Positions 37,444 through 47,086 of a stretch of DNA of 64,000 bases are shown here, one piece after another. The notes beneath the pieces were generated by a model, which searched no databases, had not been told where the DNA came from, and worked only from the letters and a program-made list of their open reading frames with translations. Made by a program: the position numbers and the translations under genes. Positions within the stretch are counted from its first letter, which is position 1, and every line of letters starts with the position of its first letter. The DNA is from Microbacterium hydrocarbonoxydans. GTDB taxonomy: Bacteria; Actinomycetota; Actinomycetes; Actinomycetales; Microbacteriaceae. The stretch is taken from contig NZ_JAMBOY010000003.1 in assembly GCF_023715885.1 (NCBI RefSeq), positions 186,001-250,000 of the forward strand, given 5' to 3'.

Positions 37444-38292
37444 ATGTTCCGCCGGTCGATCTACAAGACCCCCGCTCAGCTCCGCTCGATGGTCGAGCCG
37501 GGTCTCATCACGGCGGCGGCACTGGATGCCGTACGTCCGTTGATCCGCCCTGGGGTCACGACTCTCGAGCTGGATGCCGAGGCGAACCGCGTCATCCTCG
37601 AACGCGGCGCCGAGTCGAACTTCCAGCTCGTGCGCGGCTATCGCCACACGACCTGCGTCTCGGTGAACGAGGAGGTCGTGCACGGCATCCCGGGCGAACG
37701 CGTCCTCGAAGCCGGCGACATCGTCTCGATCGACTGTGGGGCGCAGTACCAGGGGTGGAACGGCGACAGCGCGATCACGGTCGTGGTGCCCGACGCCGAA
37801 CGGCCCGAGCTCGTCGCCCGGCGCGAGGAGCTCTCGCGCGTGACCGAGGGGTCGATGTGGGCGGGTATCGCGGCGATGGCCACGGCGCGTCACCTCGGCG
37901 ACATCGGCGCGGCGATCCAGGGGTACATCGAGGAGCAGGGCGTCTCGTCTGTCTCCGGCCGCACCTACGGCATCCTGCGCGAGTACGTCGGCCATGGGAT
38001 CGGTCGCAAGATGCACGAGGCGCCGAGCGTGTTCAACTACCGGACACCCGACCCTGGGGCGGAGGTCAAACCAGGACTCGTCCTCGCGATCGAGCCAATG
38101 GTGACCGCCGGGGGAGAGGAGACCTTCGTCGAGGACGACGACTGGACCGTGTCCACGACCGACGGCTCCGACGGCTCGCATTGGGAGCACAGCGTCGCCC
38201 TGCATGCGGACGGCATCTGGGTGCTCACCGCGTCCGACGGGGGAGCGGCCGGGCTCGCGCCCTTCGGTGTGACCCCCGCACCGATCGCGTAA
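37444..38292 (+). CDS. map: Methionine aminopeptidase, type I
   Basis: This 282-residue enzyme removes the initiator Met. Metal ligands are visible: the two Asp in DCGAQYQGWNGDSAI, His in VGHGIGRKMHEAP, Glu in IEPMVTAGG and Glu in HWEHSVAL. The substrate-binding His appears in RGYRHTTCVSVNEEVVHG. It follows adk by 10 bp. The C-terminus runs about 25 residues past the last metal ligand. Confidence 0.97.
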   Translation: MFRRSIYKTPAQLRSMVEPGLITAAALDAVRPLIRPGVTTLELDAEANRVILERGAESNFQLVRGYRHTTCVSVNEEVVHGIPGERVLEAGDIVSIDCGAQYQGWNGDSAITVVVPDAERPELVARREELSRVTEGSMWAGIAAMATARHLGDIGAAIQGYIEEQGVSSVSGRTYGILREYVGHGIGRKMHEAPSVFNYRTPDPGAEVKPGLVLAIEPMVTAGGEETFVEDDDWTVSTTDGSDGSHWEHSVALHADGIWVLTASDGGAAGLAPFGVTPAPIA

Positions 38293-38429
38293 CGAGGTCG
38301 TATCGGCCGCCGCCGTCACAACCGGCGCATAGGTTTCTGCGGGCACAATAGGTGTGTATGGGTGCGCATGCATCCGCAGACTTCACGCCGGATCCGCCGC
38401 GAGCGGACCTCGACAGAAACGGAAAATCC

Positions 38430-39101
38430 ATGGCGGCCGCGAAGAGCAGCAACACCAACTGGTTCGTGATCGGCGTCTCGGCGGCCGTGGTGGTCGTGCT
38501 GGCCGTCCTCGCGTTCGTCGTCGTCCTTCTGAACAATCAGGCGACCGATCCCGGCGCGGCTCCGAAGAGCAACGACACTTTCAATTCCGAGACAGGCTCC
38601 ATCGCCTTCGGCGACGGAGACGACACCGTGTCGATTTTCGTCGACTTCCAGTGCCCTGTCTGCAAGAGCTTCGAGGAGCAGTACGGCGCCGACCTCGAAG
38701 CGGCGGCAGCCGACGGGCGCATCACCCTCGAGTATCACCCGATCGCCATTCTCGACCGCTTCTCGCAGGGCACCGATTTCTCGTCCCGCTCCGCAGGCGC
38801 CGCTGTCTGCGTTGCCGAGTCGAACCCCGACCTCTACCTGGACTACGCGAAGACACTCTTCGACAACCAGCCGGCGGAGAACTCCAGCGGTCTCACGAAC
38901 GATCAGCTGGCCGACTTCGCCACTCAGGTCGGCGCGGACGACGCCGTCTCCTGCATCACCGACGAGACGTACCGCAAGTTCGGCGCGGCGCAGGCCAAGA
39001 AGAACGAGATCAGCGGCACCCCGACCGTCGAGCTCAACGGCACCCGTCTCAACCTCCAGGACCAGGCCGACTTCAAGAAGTTCACCGACCTGCTCGGCTG
39101 A
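38430..39101 (+). CDS. Membrane-anchored DsbA-like thioredoxin-fold protein
   Basis: This 223-residue protein has an N-terminal membrane anchor at about residues 11-35 (NWFVIGVSAAVVVVLAVLAF) and an extracytoplasmic thioredoxin fold. The active-site pair is in FVDFQCPVCKSFEEQYG (CPVC), and the cis-Pro loop is SGTPTVELNG. It is a likely disulfide oxidoreductase for exported proteins. The start is uncertain: ATG 38358 lies just downstream of a CACAAT box and could be a leaderless start adding 24 residues. It sits between map and infA as an insertion in the ribosomal cluster. Confidence 0.85.
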   Translation: MAAAKSSNTNWFVIGVSAAVVVVLAVLAFVVVLLNNQATDPGAAPKSNDTFNSETGSIAFGDGDDTVSIFVDFQCPVCKSFEEQYGADLEAAAADGRITLEYHPIAILDRFSQGTDFSSRSAGAAVCVAESNPDLYLDYAKTLFDNQPAENSSGLTNDQLADFATQVGADDAVSCITDETYRKFGAAQAKKNEISGTPTVELNGTRLNLQDQADFKKFTDLLG

Positions 39102-39118
39102 GCGGTCGCACACGCGAC

Positions 39119-39160
39119 AAGGGAGTTCCGGCATCCTGCTCAGGTTGCCGGAACTCCCTT
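39119..39160 (+). terminator. Terminator after the DsbA-like gene
   Basis: A perfect 15-bp stem, AAGGGAGTTCCGGCA / TGCCGGAACTCCCTT, has a 12-nt loop. Its right arm overlaps the -35 box of the infA promoter. Confidence 0.85.
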
Positions 39161-39173
39161 CGTCGTCTAACAT
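39145..39173 (+). promoter_or_regulatory. Promoter of the infA-rpmJ-rpsM-rpsK unit
   Basis: TTGCCG (39145-39150) and TAACAT (39168-39173) are separated by exactly 17 bp. The -35 lies in the right arm of the preceding terminator stem. The predicted leader is about 100 nt. Confidence 0.65.
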
Positions 39174-39279
39174 AGATCTTTGGTGCCTTGCGCCTTGATT
39201 CGGCGTGTCCGAGTCGGCGAGACGCCGCAATCCCACTCACAACGCAGATCGACCGGTCTGCAGAAGCGCAAGCGAGGCT

Positions 39280-39501
39280 ATGGCTAAGAAAGACGGTGTC
39301 ATCGAGATCGAGGGCGTGATCTCCGAGGCTCTGCCCAACGCGATGTTCCGCGTCGAGCTCACCAACGGACACAAGGTCCTGGCGACGATCTCCGGAAAGA
39401 TGCGGCAGAACTACATCCGCATCATCCCCGAGGACCGTGTGGTCGTGGAGCTCAGCCCCTACGACCTGACCCGAGGCCGCATCGTCTACCGCTACCGCTG
39501 A
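39280..39501 (+). CDS. infA: Translation initiation factor IF-1
   Basis: This 73-residue OB-fold factor blocks the A site during initiation. It begins [20 protein letters not shown] and ends GRIVYRYR, at exact family length. It is first in the alpha-type unit, followed by rpmJ. Confidence 0.98.
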   Translation: MAKKDGVIEIEGVISEALPNAMFRVELTNGHKVLATISGKMRQNYIRIIPEDRVVVELSPYDLTRGRIVYRYR

Positions 39502-39566
39502 TCGGTCGAGAAGTAACACCCCAGGCATCCGTGCCTGCCCGGTGAAGACAGCGAACAGGAATCATC

Positions 39567-39683
39567 ATGAAGGTCAACCCCAGCGTCAAGCCCATCTGCG
39601 ACCACTGCAAGGTGATCCGCCGTCACGGCCGCGTCATGGTGATCTGCAAGAGCAACCCGCGCCATAAGCAGCGCCAGGGCTGA
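39567..39683 (+). CDS. rpmJ: 50S ribosomal protein L36
   Basis: This 38-residue protein begins [20 protein letters not shown]. Zinc ligands Cys11, Cys14, Cys27 and His33 are all present, so it is the zinc-binding form. The [23 protein letters not shown] end is family-typical. It lies between infA and rpsM, as expected. Confidence 0.97.
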   Translation: MKVNPSVKPICDHCKVIRRHGRVMVICKSNPRHKQRQG

Positions 39684-39814
39684 TCGACCGGATCTGACTC
39701 ACAACTCAATACACACGACGGCAGGATCAGATCCCACTCCGGTGGGGGACACCTCGGGGCGGAGGCCCGGGCACCGATCCTGCTCCACACCTCCACCACA
39801 CTCAGGAGAACCGC

Positions 39815-40189
<375 letters not shown>

Positions 40190-40220
40190 GCGCGGCCCCA
40201 GGGACTAGGAGAACACTTTC

Positions 40221-40619
40221 ATGGCTGCACCCAAGGCCGCCGCGCGCAAGCCGCGCCGCAAGGAGAAGAAGAACATCGCGCTGGGCCAGGCCCACATCAA
40301 GTCGACGTTCAACAACACCATCGTTTCGATCACCGACCCGTCCGGCGCCGTCATCGCCTGGGCATCGTCGGGTGGCGTGGGCTTCAAGGGCTCGCGCAAG
40401 TCGACCCCGTACGCCGCCGGTATGGCTGCCGAGTCCGCCGCCCGTCAGGCCGCGGAGCACGGCGTCAAGAAGGTCGACGTCCTCGTGAAGGGTCCGGGCT
40501 CCGGCCGCGAGACCGCGATCCGCTCGCTCCAGGCCGCAGGCCTCGAGGTCGGCTCGATCTCGGACGTCACCCCGCAGGCGCACAACGGCTGCCGCCCGCC
40601 GAAGCGTCGCCGCGTCTGA
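40221..40619 (+). CDS. rpsK: 30S ribosomal protein S11
   Basis: This 132-residue protein of the mRNA exit cleft contains [18 protein letters not shown] and ends [18 protein letters not shown]. rpsD does not follow it, unlike in mycobacteria; a hairpin and then rpoA come next. Confidence 0.98.
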   Translation: MAAPKAAARKPRRKEKKNIALGQAHIKSTFNNTIVSITDPSGAVIAWASSGGVGFKGSRKSTPYAAGMAAESAARQAAEHGVKKVDVLVKGPGSGRETAIRSLQAAGLEVGSISDVTPQAHNGCRPPKRRRV

Positions 40620-40630
40620 CCCGGCTCGTT

Positions 40631-40659
40631 GAGCCGTCCGCCCTCGAGGCGGGCGGCTC
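40631..40659 (+). terminator. Hairpin between rpsK and rpoA
   Basis: The 12-bp stem GAGCCGTCCGCC / GGCGGGCGGCTC contains one T-G pair and a 5-nt loop. It may attenuate read-through into rpoA. A second short palindrome, CACATG / CATGTG, surrounds a TATAGC box near 40708-40731 and could mark a separate rpoA promoter. Confidence 0.65.
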
Positions 40660-40748
40660 AACGCCCGTCAGCGGGCATCGACTTCCACAACTCAAGACCT
40701 CACCCACCACATGTCATATAGCGGGCATGTGATCGAAAGGAACACAGA

Positions 40749-41738
40749 GTGCTTATTGCACAGCGTCCCACACTCACCGAGGAAAAGATCGTCGAGAACC
40801 GGAGCCGGTTCATCATCGAGCCTCTGGAGCCCGGCTTCGGATACACGATCGGCAACGCGCTCCGTCGCAGCCTGCTGTCGTCGATCCCCGGCGCTGCCGT
40901 CACGAGCGTTCGCATCGACGGCGTGCTGCACGAGTTCAGCACCATCCCCGGCGTGAAGGAGGATGTCACCGAGATCATCCTCAACATCAAGCAGCTCGTC
41001 GTCTCGAGCGAGCGCGACGAGCCCATCACCGCGTACCTGCGCAAGACCGGTGCCGGTGAAGTGACCGCCGCCGACATCTCGGCTCCGGCCGGTGTCGAGG
41101 TGCACAACCCCGAGCTCGTCATCGCCACGCTGAACGACACGGCGAAGTTCGAGCTGGAGCTCACGATCGAGCGCGGCCGCGGCTACGTCTCGGCGACGCA
41201 GAACCGCAACGAGTACGCCGAGGCCGGTCAGATCCCGATCGACTCGATCTACTCGCCGGTCCTCAAGGTCAGCTACCGCGTCGACGCCACCCGTGCCGGT
41301 GAGCGCACCGACTTCGACAAGCTCATCCTTGACGTCGAGACGAAGAACTCGATCAGCCCCCGCGACGCCGTCGCCTCGGCTGCCAAGACGCTCACGGAGC
41401 TGTTCGGTCTCGCCCGCGAGCTGAACGTCGAGGCCGAGGGCATCGAGATCGGCCCGGCGCCGGTGGAGGCTGTGAACTCCAGCGAGCTGTCGATGCCGAT
41501 CGAGGACCTCGACCTGTCCGTGCGCTCGTACAACTGCCTGAAGCGCGAAGGCATCAACACCGTTTCGGAGCTCGTCGCCCTCTCGGAGACGCAGCTCATG
41601 AACATCCGCAATTTCGGCCAGAAGTCGGTCGACGAGGTGCGCGACAAGCTCATCTCGCTCGGTCTGTCGCTCAAGGATTCGGTGCCCGGTTTCGACGGCG
41701 CCCACTTCTACGGCGGCAGCGAAGACGAGTCCTTCTGA
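40749..41738 (+). CDS. rpoA: RNA polymerase alpha subunit
   Basis: This 329-residue subunit nucleates RNA polymerase assembly. GTG start. The N-terminal dimerisation domain ([20 protein letters not shown]) is followed by the C-terminal domain that contacts UP elements and activators ([20 protein letters not shown]). It is full length and precedes rplQ by 34 bp. Confidence 0.98.
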   Translation: MLIAQRPTLTEEKIVENRSRFIIEPLEPGFGYTIGNALRRSLLSSIPGAAVTSVRIDGVLHEFSTIPGVKEDVTEIILNIKQLVVSSERDEPITAYLRKTGAGEVTAADISAPAGVEVHNPELVIATLNDTAKFELELTIERGRGYVSATQNRNEYAEAGQIPIDSIYSPVLKVSYRVDATRAGERTDFDKLILDVETKNSISPRDAVASAAKTLTELFGLARELNVEAEGIEIGPAPVEAVNSSELSMPIEDLDLSVRSYNCLKREGINTVSELVALSETQLMNIRNFGQKSVDEVRDKLISLGLSLKDSVPGFDGAHFYGGSEDESF

Positions 41739-41772
41739 TACCCGACCCTTCCTGACCAGGAGTTAGACGATT

Positions 41773-42336
41773 ATGCCCAAGCCCACCAAGGGTCCCCGCC
41801 TCGGAGGCGGCCCCGCCCACGAGCGCCTGCTGCTTGCCAACCTCGCGGCGGCCCTGTTCACCCACAAGTCGATCAAGACGACCGAGACCAAGGCCAAGCG
41901 CCTGCGTCCGCTCGCCGAGCGCCTGATCACCTTCGCCAAGCGTGGAGACCTTCACGCTCGTCGCCGTGTCCTCTCGGTCATCGGTGACAAGGACGTCGTG
42001 CACACGCTGTTCGCCGAGATCGCTCCGCTCGTCGCGGAGCGCGAGGGCGGCTACACGCGCATCACCAAGGTCGGCAACCGCAAGGGCGACAACGCTCCCA
42101 TGGCCGTGATCGAGCTCGTCCTCGAGCCCGTCACCCCGAAGGCGAAGTCGACCAAGAAGGCTGCTCCGGCTGCCGCTGCGCCCGCCGCCGAGGAGAAGCC
42201 CGCCGAGGAGGCTCCCGTCGAGGAGACCACCGAGGAGGCTCCGGCCGACGAGACCGCTGCCGACGCCGGCGCCGAGTCGCAGGCCGAGGGCGAGGCCGCT
42301 GAGGCTGCCGCCGAGGACGCTGTCGAGAACAAGTAA
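41773..42336 (+). CDS. rplQ: 50S ribosomal protein L17 with long acidic C-terminal tail
   Basis: The L17 core ([20 protein letters not shown], then [18 protein letters not shown] segment) covers about residues 1-120. A tail of about 65 residues, rich in Ala and Glu ([20 protein letters not shown]), follows. Total 187 residues, above the roughly 120-130 in E. coli. truA does not follow; a strong terminator ends the unit. Confidence 0.96.
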   Translation: MPKPTKGPRLGGGPAHERLLLANLAAALFTHKSIKTTETKAKRLRPLAERLITFAKRGDLHARRRVLSVIGDKDVVHTLFAEIAPLVAEREGGYTRITKVGNRKGDNAPMAVIELVLEPVTPKAKSTKKAAPAAAAPAAEEKPAEEAPVEETTEEAPADETAADAGAESQAEGEAAEAAAEDAVENK

Positions 42337-42350
42337 CCTCTCGCCTCACA

Positions 42351-42386
42351 CGAAGCCCGCCATCCCTCCCGGGGTGGCGGGCTTCG
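42351..42386 (+). terminator. Terminator of the rpoA-rplQ unit
   Basis: A perfect 12-bp stem, CGAAGCCCGCCA / TGGCGGGCTTCG, has a 12-nt loop and is followed by TCGT. It closes the translation gene cluster and faces the convergent acyl-CoA synthetase gene. Confidence 0.85.
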
Positions 42387-42502
42387 TCGTATCGTGGACG
42401 CTGTCGTGTCCCGATACGCGGACGGCATCCCGATCCGCGGATGCATCGAGGGGTTCGATCCGCGGATCGGGACCACGTCCGCAGATCGGGCCCGGAGCGG
42501 GG

Positions 42503-44077
42503 TCAGGGGCGGGCGCGAAGGTCTTTCCGGAGGATCTTGCCCGACGCCGACTTGGGTATCGCGTCGATGAACTCGACCTGACGCACCTTCTCGTGCGGCG
42601 CCACCTGGGCGGTGACGTGAGCGATCACGGCATCCGCGTCGAGGTCGGCGCCCTGCTGGCGGACGACGAAGGCCTTCGGCACCTCCTGGCCCTCATCATC
42701 GGGACTGCCGATCACGGCGGCGTCAGCGATGGATGGATGTTCCAGCAGCACCGCCTCGAGCACGGCCGGCGCTACCTGGTAGCCCTTGTACTTGATGAGC
42801 TCCTTGAGTCGGTCGACGATGCGGAACACGCCATCGGCCGTGACCGTGGCGACGTCGCCCGTGTGCAGCCAGCCGTCGGCATCCAGCATCTCGGTCGTCG
42901 CATCCGGACGGTTCAGATACCCCGCCATGACCTGCGGACCGCGGATGAGGATCTCGCCAGGCTCACTCGCGCCGGAATCGGGGATCTCCACGTCGCTGCC
43001 GTCGTCGGCGAGAAGCCGTGCCTCGGTGTTCGCGAGCAGCAGTCCGACCGACGAGCGGTCGATGTCGGGGCGGTCGTAGGGTATGGCATGGGTGACCGGG
43101 CTCGTCTCCGTCATGCCGTATCCCTGGCACACGATGCAGTCGAGGCGGGTGGCGACGGCAGTGGCGAGCGCGCCGTCGAGCGGCGCTGCGCCCGAGAAGA
43201 TCACCTTCACCGACGACATGTCGTACTCGTCGACGAGCGGGTGCTTCGCGAGGGCGACGGCGATGGGCGGGGCGATGAACACCCAGCTCGTCCGGTGCTC
43301 CTGCACGACCCGGAGGAAGTCGGTGAGGTCGAACCTCGGCATGGTCACGAGCGCCGCCCGCTGCCGCAGCGCGAAGTTCAGCAGCACGGTCATGCCGTAG
43401 ATGTGGAAGAAGGGGAGCACGGCCAGCACGCGGTCGTCGTCGGCGAGCGAGATCGACGAGCGGCACTGGCTCACGTTCGCGACGAGGTTGCGGTGGGTGA
43501 GCATCACGCCCTTCGGCCGCCCCGTCGTGCCGGAGGAGTACGGGAGCACCGCGAGGTGCGTCGCCGGGTCGAAAGACACCTCGGGCGCGCTGCGCCGCTC
43601 TCCGAGCAGAGCGGGGAGCGACGGGTGCCCGTCGGCGCCGTCGAGAACGATCACATGGTCGGCGTCGATGCCGACGCGCTGGGCCGCGGCCCAGGCCCCG
43701 GGGAGCAGAGGCGAAACGGTCACGAGCCAGGTGGCTCCGGCATCCGTGAGCTGGTTCGCGATCTCGTCGGGCGTGTAGAGCGAGTTGATCGTCGTCGCGG
43801 TCGCGCCTGCGCGCAGGATCCCGTGGAACACCGTCGCGAACGCGGGGACGTTCGGGCACAGCACACCGACGACCGTGCCGACCTCGACGCCGCGATGCGC
43901 GAGCGCGCCAGCGAAAAGGTCGATGTGTTCGACGAGCTGCCGGTAGGTCGTGGTCGCCCCGCTCGTGCCGTCGATGAGCGCGATGGCATCGAGCCGGCCT
44001 TCGTCGAGGTCGCCGAACAGGAAGTCGTGGATGGACGTCGCGGGGATCTCGACGTCGGGAAAGGAACTGCGCACCAT
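42503..44077 (-). CDS. AMP-dependent acyl/aryl-CoA synthetase (4-coumarate-CoA ligase-like)
   Basis: This 524-residue adenylate-forming enzyme activates a carboxylic acid as AMP ester, then CoA thioester. Motifs include LPYSSGTTGRPKGVMLTHRN (AMP/ATP loop), QGYGMTETSP, the hinge region WLHTGDVATV and the catalytic Lys near the end in PKSASGKILRKDL. The start ATG at 44077 has GGAGATCTC directly upstream; a longer frame to 44143 lacks such a site. The family is broad, so the substrate (fatty, cinnamic or benzoic acid type) cannot be named from sequence. No partner genes adjoin it. Confidence 0.88.
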   Translation of the reverse strand: MVRSSFPDVEIPATSIHDFLFGDLDEGRLDAIALIDGTSGATTTYRQLVEHIDLFAGALAHRGVEVGTVVGVLCPNVPAFATVFHGILRAGATATTINSLYTPDEIANQLTDAGATWLVTVSPLLPGAWAAAQRVGIDADHVIVLDGADGHPSLPALLGERRSAPEVSFDPATHLAVLPYSSGTTGRPKGVMLTHRNLVANVSQCRSSISLADDDRVLAVLPFFHIYGMTVLLNFALRQRAALVTMPRFDLTDFLRVVQEHRTSWVFIAPPIAVALAKHPLVDEYDMSSVKVIFSGAAPLDGALATAVATRLDCIVCQGYGMTETSPVTHAIPYDRPDIDRSSVGLLLANTEARLLADDGSDVEIPDSGASEPGEILIRGPQVMAGYLNRPDATTEMLDADGWLHTGDVATVTADGVFRIVDRLKELIKYKGYQVAPAVLEAVLLEHPSIADAAVIGSPDDEGQEVPKAFVVRQQGADLDADAVIAHVTAQVAPHEKVRQVEFIDAIPKSASGKILRKDLRARP

Positions 44078-44193
44078 GAGATCTCCTTCGATCCGACTCG
44101 GACGGCCTCGTCCGGTGCGATCCAGTGTCGCATGAAAGGGCACTCGGTCCCAGGGTGATCTCGACGAGGATGCCGCGAGAGTAGGCTGTTCCG

Positions 44194-44994
44194 GTGAGTG
44201 AAGCGCAGACCCTGAACCGAGGGCCCCGCGCCGTCGTCTCCTTCGTCGTCATCGGCCTGACCGCCGGCCTGCTCTCCGGACTGTTCGGGGTCGGCGGGGG
44301 CACGGTGATCGTCCCGCTCCTCGTGCTGTTCCTGCACTTCAACCAGCGGCTCGGGGCGGGCACGTCTCTGGCCGCGATCGTGCCCACCGCCACGGTCGGT
44401 GTCGTGTCGTACGCCCTGCACGGCTCCGTCGCATGGATCCCCGCGCTCATCCTCGCCGCGGGATCGGTCGTCGGCGCGCAGATCGGGACCCGATTGCTGC
44501 CCCGCATCTCGCAGACCACCCTGCGGTGGTTCTTCGTCGGCTTCCTCGTCGTCGTGATCGTCAGCCTCTTCCTCGTCATCCCGTCGCGCGACGCCGTGTT
44601 CGAGCTGTCCGTCATCAGCGGAGTCGCGCTCGTCGTGGTGGGTGTCGCGACCGGCATCCTCTCGGGGCTCATCGGCGTCGGAGGCGGGATCGTCGTCGTC
44701 CCCGTGCTCATGCTCGCGTTCGGCACGAGCGACCTCGTGGCCAAGGGCACGTCGATGCTCATGATGATCCCCACCGCGATCTCGGGCACCATCGGCAATC
44801 TCCGCAACCACAACGTCGACATCGTCGCCGCGGCCATCGTGGGCGTCTCGGCCTGCACCACCACCGCTCTCGGCGCCTGGCTGGCGACGATCATCGATCC
44901 CGTGGTCGCGAACATGCTGTTCGCGGCATACCTCGTGGTGATCGCCGTGCAGATGGCGATGAAGGCGATCAAGGGTCGGCGGAAGAACGGCTGA
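44194..44994 (+). CDS. TauE/SafE family sulfite/organosulfonate exporter-like permease
   Basis: This 266-residue integral membrane protein has about eight hydrophobic helices and the duplicated family signature GLLSGLFGVGGGTVIVPLLV (first half) and GILSGLIGVGGGIVVVPVLM (second half). It is likely an anion exporter; the substrate is unknown. The GTG start lies 6 bases after TAGGCT (44182-44187), so the mRNA is probably leaderless. It is divergent from the acyl-CoA synthetase gene. Confidence 0.88.
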   Translation: MSEAQTLNRGPRAVVSFVVIGLTAGLLSGLFGVGGGTVIVPLLVLFLHFNQRLGAGTSLAAIVPTATVGVVSYALHGSVAWIPALILAAGSVVGAQIGTRLLPRISQTTLRWFFVGFLVVVIVSLFLVIPSRDAVFELSVISGVALVVVGVATGILSGLIGVGGGIVVVPVLMLAFGTSDLVAKGTSMLMMIPTAISGTIGNLRNHNVDIVAAAIVGVSACTTTALGAWLATIIDPVVANMLFAAYLVVIAVQMAMKAIKGRRKNG

Positions 44995-45055
44995 CCTCAG
45001 GTTTCCTCCGGTCCTCCCGGTCCTTATCGGAGCGACGAGAACGTAGGATCGAGGG

Positions 45056-45511
45056 GTGGCAGTGAACCAAGAACTGATCGGTCGGGAGTTCCCGCCGACC
45101 GCCCCCTACCTCGTCGGTCGTGAGAAGGTTCGCGAGTTCGCTCGCGCGGTCTTCGCCGACGCCCCGCAGCACACCGACGTCGACGCCGCGCGTGCCGCCG
45201 GCTTCTCCGACGTCGTCGCGCCGCCGACGTTCGCCATGGTGATCCAGGACCTCACGCTGCAGCAGCTGCTGAGCGAGCCGGACTCGGGCATCGAGTTGGC
45301 TCGTACGATCCACGCCGAGCAGCGCTTCGCCTACTCGCGGCCGATCGTCGCGGGCGATGAGCTCACCGCCCAGCTGCGGGTCACCGGCATCCGCATGATG
45401 GGCGGCAACGCCATGATCACCAGCGAGGCCGAGATCGCGGATGCCGAGGGCGAGCACGTCGTGACCGCGACGAGCGTTCTGCTCGTCGGTGCGGAAGAGG
45501 GAGCGCAGTGA
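45056..45511 (+). CDS. hadA: MaoC-like (3R)-hydroxyacyl dehydratase subunit A
   Basis: This 151-residue hot-dog-fold protein matches the N-terminal FAS1-type dehydratase (FPPTAPYLVGREKVREFARA, then APPTFAMVIQDLTLQQLL). By analogy to HadA of mycobacteria it would pair with the next gene product, which carries the catalytic residues. GTG start 6 bases after TAGGAT (45044-45049), a leaderless arrangement. The stop shares a base with hadB. The dehydratase pair followed by murB is a conserved actinobacterial order. Confidence 0.85.
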   Translation: MAVNQELIGREFPPTAPYLVGREKVREFARAVFADAPQHTDVDAARAAGFSDVVAPPTFAMVIQDLTLQQLLSEPDSGIELARTIHAEQRFAYSRPIVAGDELTAQLRVTGIRMMGGNAMITSEAEIADAEGEHVVTATSVLLVGAEEGAQ

Positions 45512-45909
45512 TGTCGTACGCCGTCGGAGACGTGATCGCGGAGCGCACCGTGCACCTCACGCGCGAGTCCCTCGTGCGCTACGCCGGAGCCTCGGGCGAC
45601 TTCAACCCGATCCACTACCGCGATGACGTCGCCGCAGCGGTCGGACTGCCCGGAGTCCTCGCGCACGGCATGCTCACCATGGGCATCGCCTCGTCGGTGG
45701 TCATCGCGGCGCTCGAGCCGACCGCCCGTGTCCTCGACTACGGTGTGCGGTTCACGAAGCCCGTCGTCGTCGACCCGGAGAACGGTGCCGACCTGCACGT
45801 GCTCGCGACCGTGGGCGCCGTGGACGACAACGCCACACGCATCGACCTGAAGGTCACGTTCGGCGAGGCGACCGTGCTCGTCAAGGCGCAGCTGCGCGTC
45901 GCCGCGTGA
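45511..45909 (+). CDS. hadB: MaoC-like dehydratase subunit B (catalytic)
   Basis: This 132-residue hot-dog protein has the hydratase-2 motif YAGASGDFNPIHYRDDVA with catalytic Asp and His, followed by GVLAHGMLTMGIASSVV. It probably forms a heterodimer with HadA and dehydrates 3-hydroxyacyl intermediates in fatty-acid elongation. The ATG at 45511 overlaps the hadA stop, and its own stop overlaps the murB ATG. Confidence 0.88.
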   Translation: MSYAVGDVIAERTVHLTRESLVRYAGASGDFNPIHYRDDVAAAVGLPGVLAHGMLTMGIASSVVIAALEPTARVLDYGVRFTKPVVVDPENGADLHVLATVGAVDDNATRIDLKVTFGEATVLVKAQLRVAA

Positions 45910-47054
45910 TGGAGGACTCCGTGGTGCGCGAGACGGAGCCGCTGCAGCTCTCGACGCTGACGACCCTGGGCACCGGCGGGGCACCGGAGCGGATGCTGGA
46001 GGCCACCACGCGCGACGAGCTGATCGACGCGCTCCGGGACGTGTGGTCGCGCGGCGAGGCCCTGCTCGTGCTCGGCGGAGGGTCGAATCTCTTCGTCGGC
46101 GATGAGTCGTTCGAGGGCACCGTCGTGCGCGTCATGACCCAGGGAATCGAGGAGCTGCCGTCGCCGCACCCCGGGCGCATCCGTCTGCGCGTCGAGGCGG
46201 GGCATGGTTGGGACGCTCTCGTCGCCTACGCGGTCGAGCACGGGTACGCCGGTCTCGAGGCGATGAGTGGCATTCCCGGCACCGTCGGCGCCGCGCCCGT
46301 GCAGAACATCGGCGCCTACGGCCAGGAGATCCAGGAGACCCTGGTCGAGGTCGACCTCATCGACGAGTCCACCGGCGAGGTGTCGACTGTGCCGGCTGCC
46401 GATCTCGGTCTCGGCTTCCGCACGTCGGTCTTCAAGCATCACTACGGCAGCGAGCCCGAGCGTCGCGCCGTGATCCTCTCCGTGACGGTCGATCTCCTCG
46501 TCGCCGGCGAGCGGGTGGTGCGCGGCGAACAGCTGCGACGCGCGCTCGGGCTGAGCTCGGACGAGCCCGTGCCTCTCGCGCGGGTTCGCGAACGCATCCT
46601 CGCCACACGGGCCTCGAAGGGGATGCTGTGGAATGAAGACGACCCCGACACGCACGGCGTCGGCTCGTTCTTCCAGAACGCGATCGTGCCCGAGTCCATC
46701 GCCCGCTCACTCCCGCCGGAGTGCCCTCGTTGGCCGGTGGCGCCCGATCTCGACGCGGTGACGGTCATCCCGCTGCACTCGTACGAGGGCCTCGTGCCCG
46801 CGGCGAAGACCGAGGCGCCCGAGGTCAAGGTCAGCGCCGCCTGGCTCATCGAGCAGGCCGGGATCCGCAAGGGATTCACGCTCCCGAGGTCGCGCGCGTC
46901 GGTCTCGACGAAGCATGCGCTCGCGCTCACCAATCGCGGCGGTGCGACGGCCGCGGAGGTGTCGGAGCTCGCACGCTTCATCCAGAGCCGGGTCCACGCC
47001 GAGTTCGGACTCGTGCTGCAGCCGGAGCCGGTGCTGCTCGGCGTGGAGCTGTAA
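45909..47054 (+). CDS. murB: UDP-N-acetylenolpyruvoylglucosamine reductase
   Basis: This 381-residue FAD enzyme carries out the second step of peptidoglycan precursor synthesis, reducing enolpyruvyl-UDP-GlcNAc to UDP-MurNAc. FAD-binding motifs TLGTGG and LVLGGGSNLFVGDE, then GIPGTVGAAPVQNIGAYGQE, are present. The catalytic Ser is in HGVGSFFQNAIV and a conserved Glu lies in the C-terminal part. Start ATG 45909 overlaps hadB; GTG 45906 is possible. It lies in the typical hadA-hadB-murB operon. Confidence 0.96.
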   Translation: MEDSVVRETEPLQLSTLTTLGTGGAPERMLEATTRDELIDALRDVWSRGEALLVLGGGSNLFVGDESFEGTVVRVMTQGIEELPSPHPGRIRLRVEAGHGWDALVAYAVEHGYAGLEAMSGIPGTVGAAPVQNIGAYGQEIQETLVEVDLIDESTGEVSTVPAADLGLGFRTSVFKHHYGSEPERRAVILSVTVDLLVAGERVVRGEQLRRALGLSSDEPVPLARVRERILATRASKGMLWNEDDPDTHGVGSFFQNAIVPESIARSLPPECPRWPVAPDLDAVTVIPLHSYEGLVPAAKTEAPEVKVSAAWLIEQAGIRKGFTLPRSRASVSTKHALALTNRGGATAAEVSELARFIQSRVHAEFGLVLQPEPVLLGVEL

Positions 47055-47086
47055 GCCGCGTCGGAGGTTCGCCGTACACTCGCCGC

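Noticed and set aside
42374..44158. Plus-strand frame of 594 codons opposite the acyl-CoA synthetase
   Set aside because: The opposite strand carries all adenylating-enzyme motifs. This frame is antisense low complexity.
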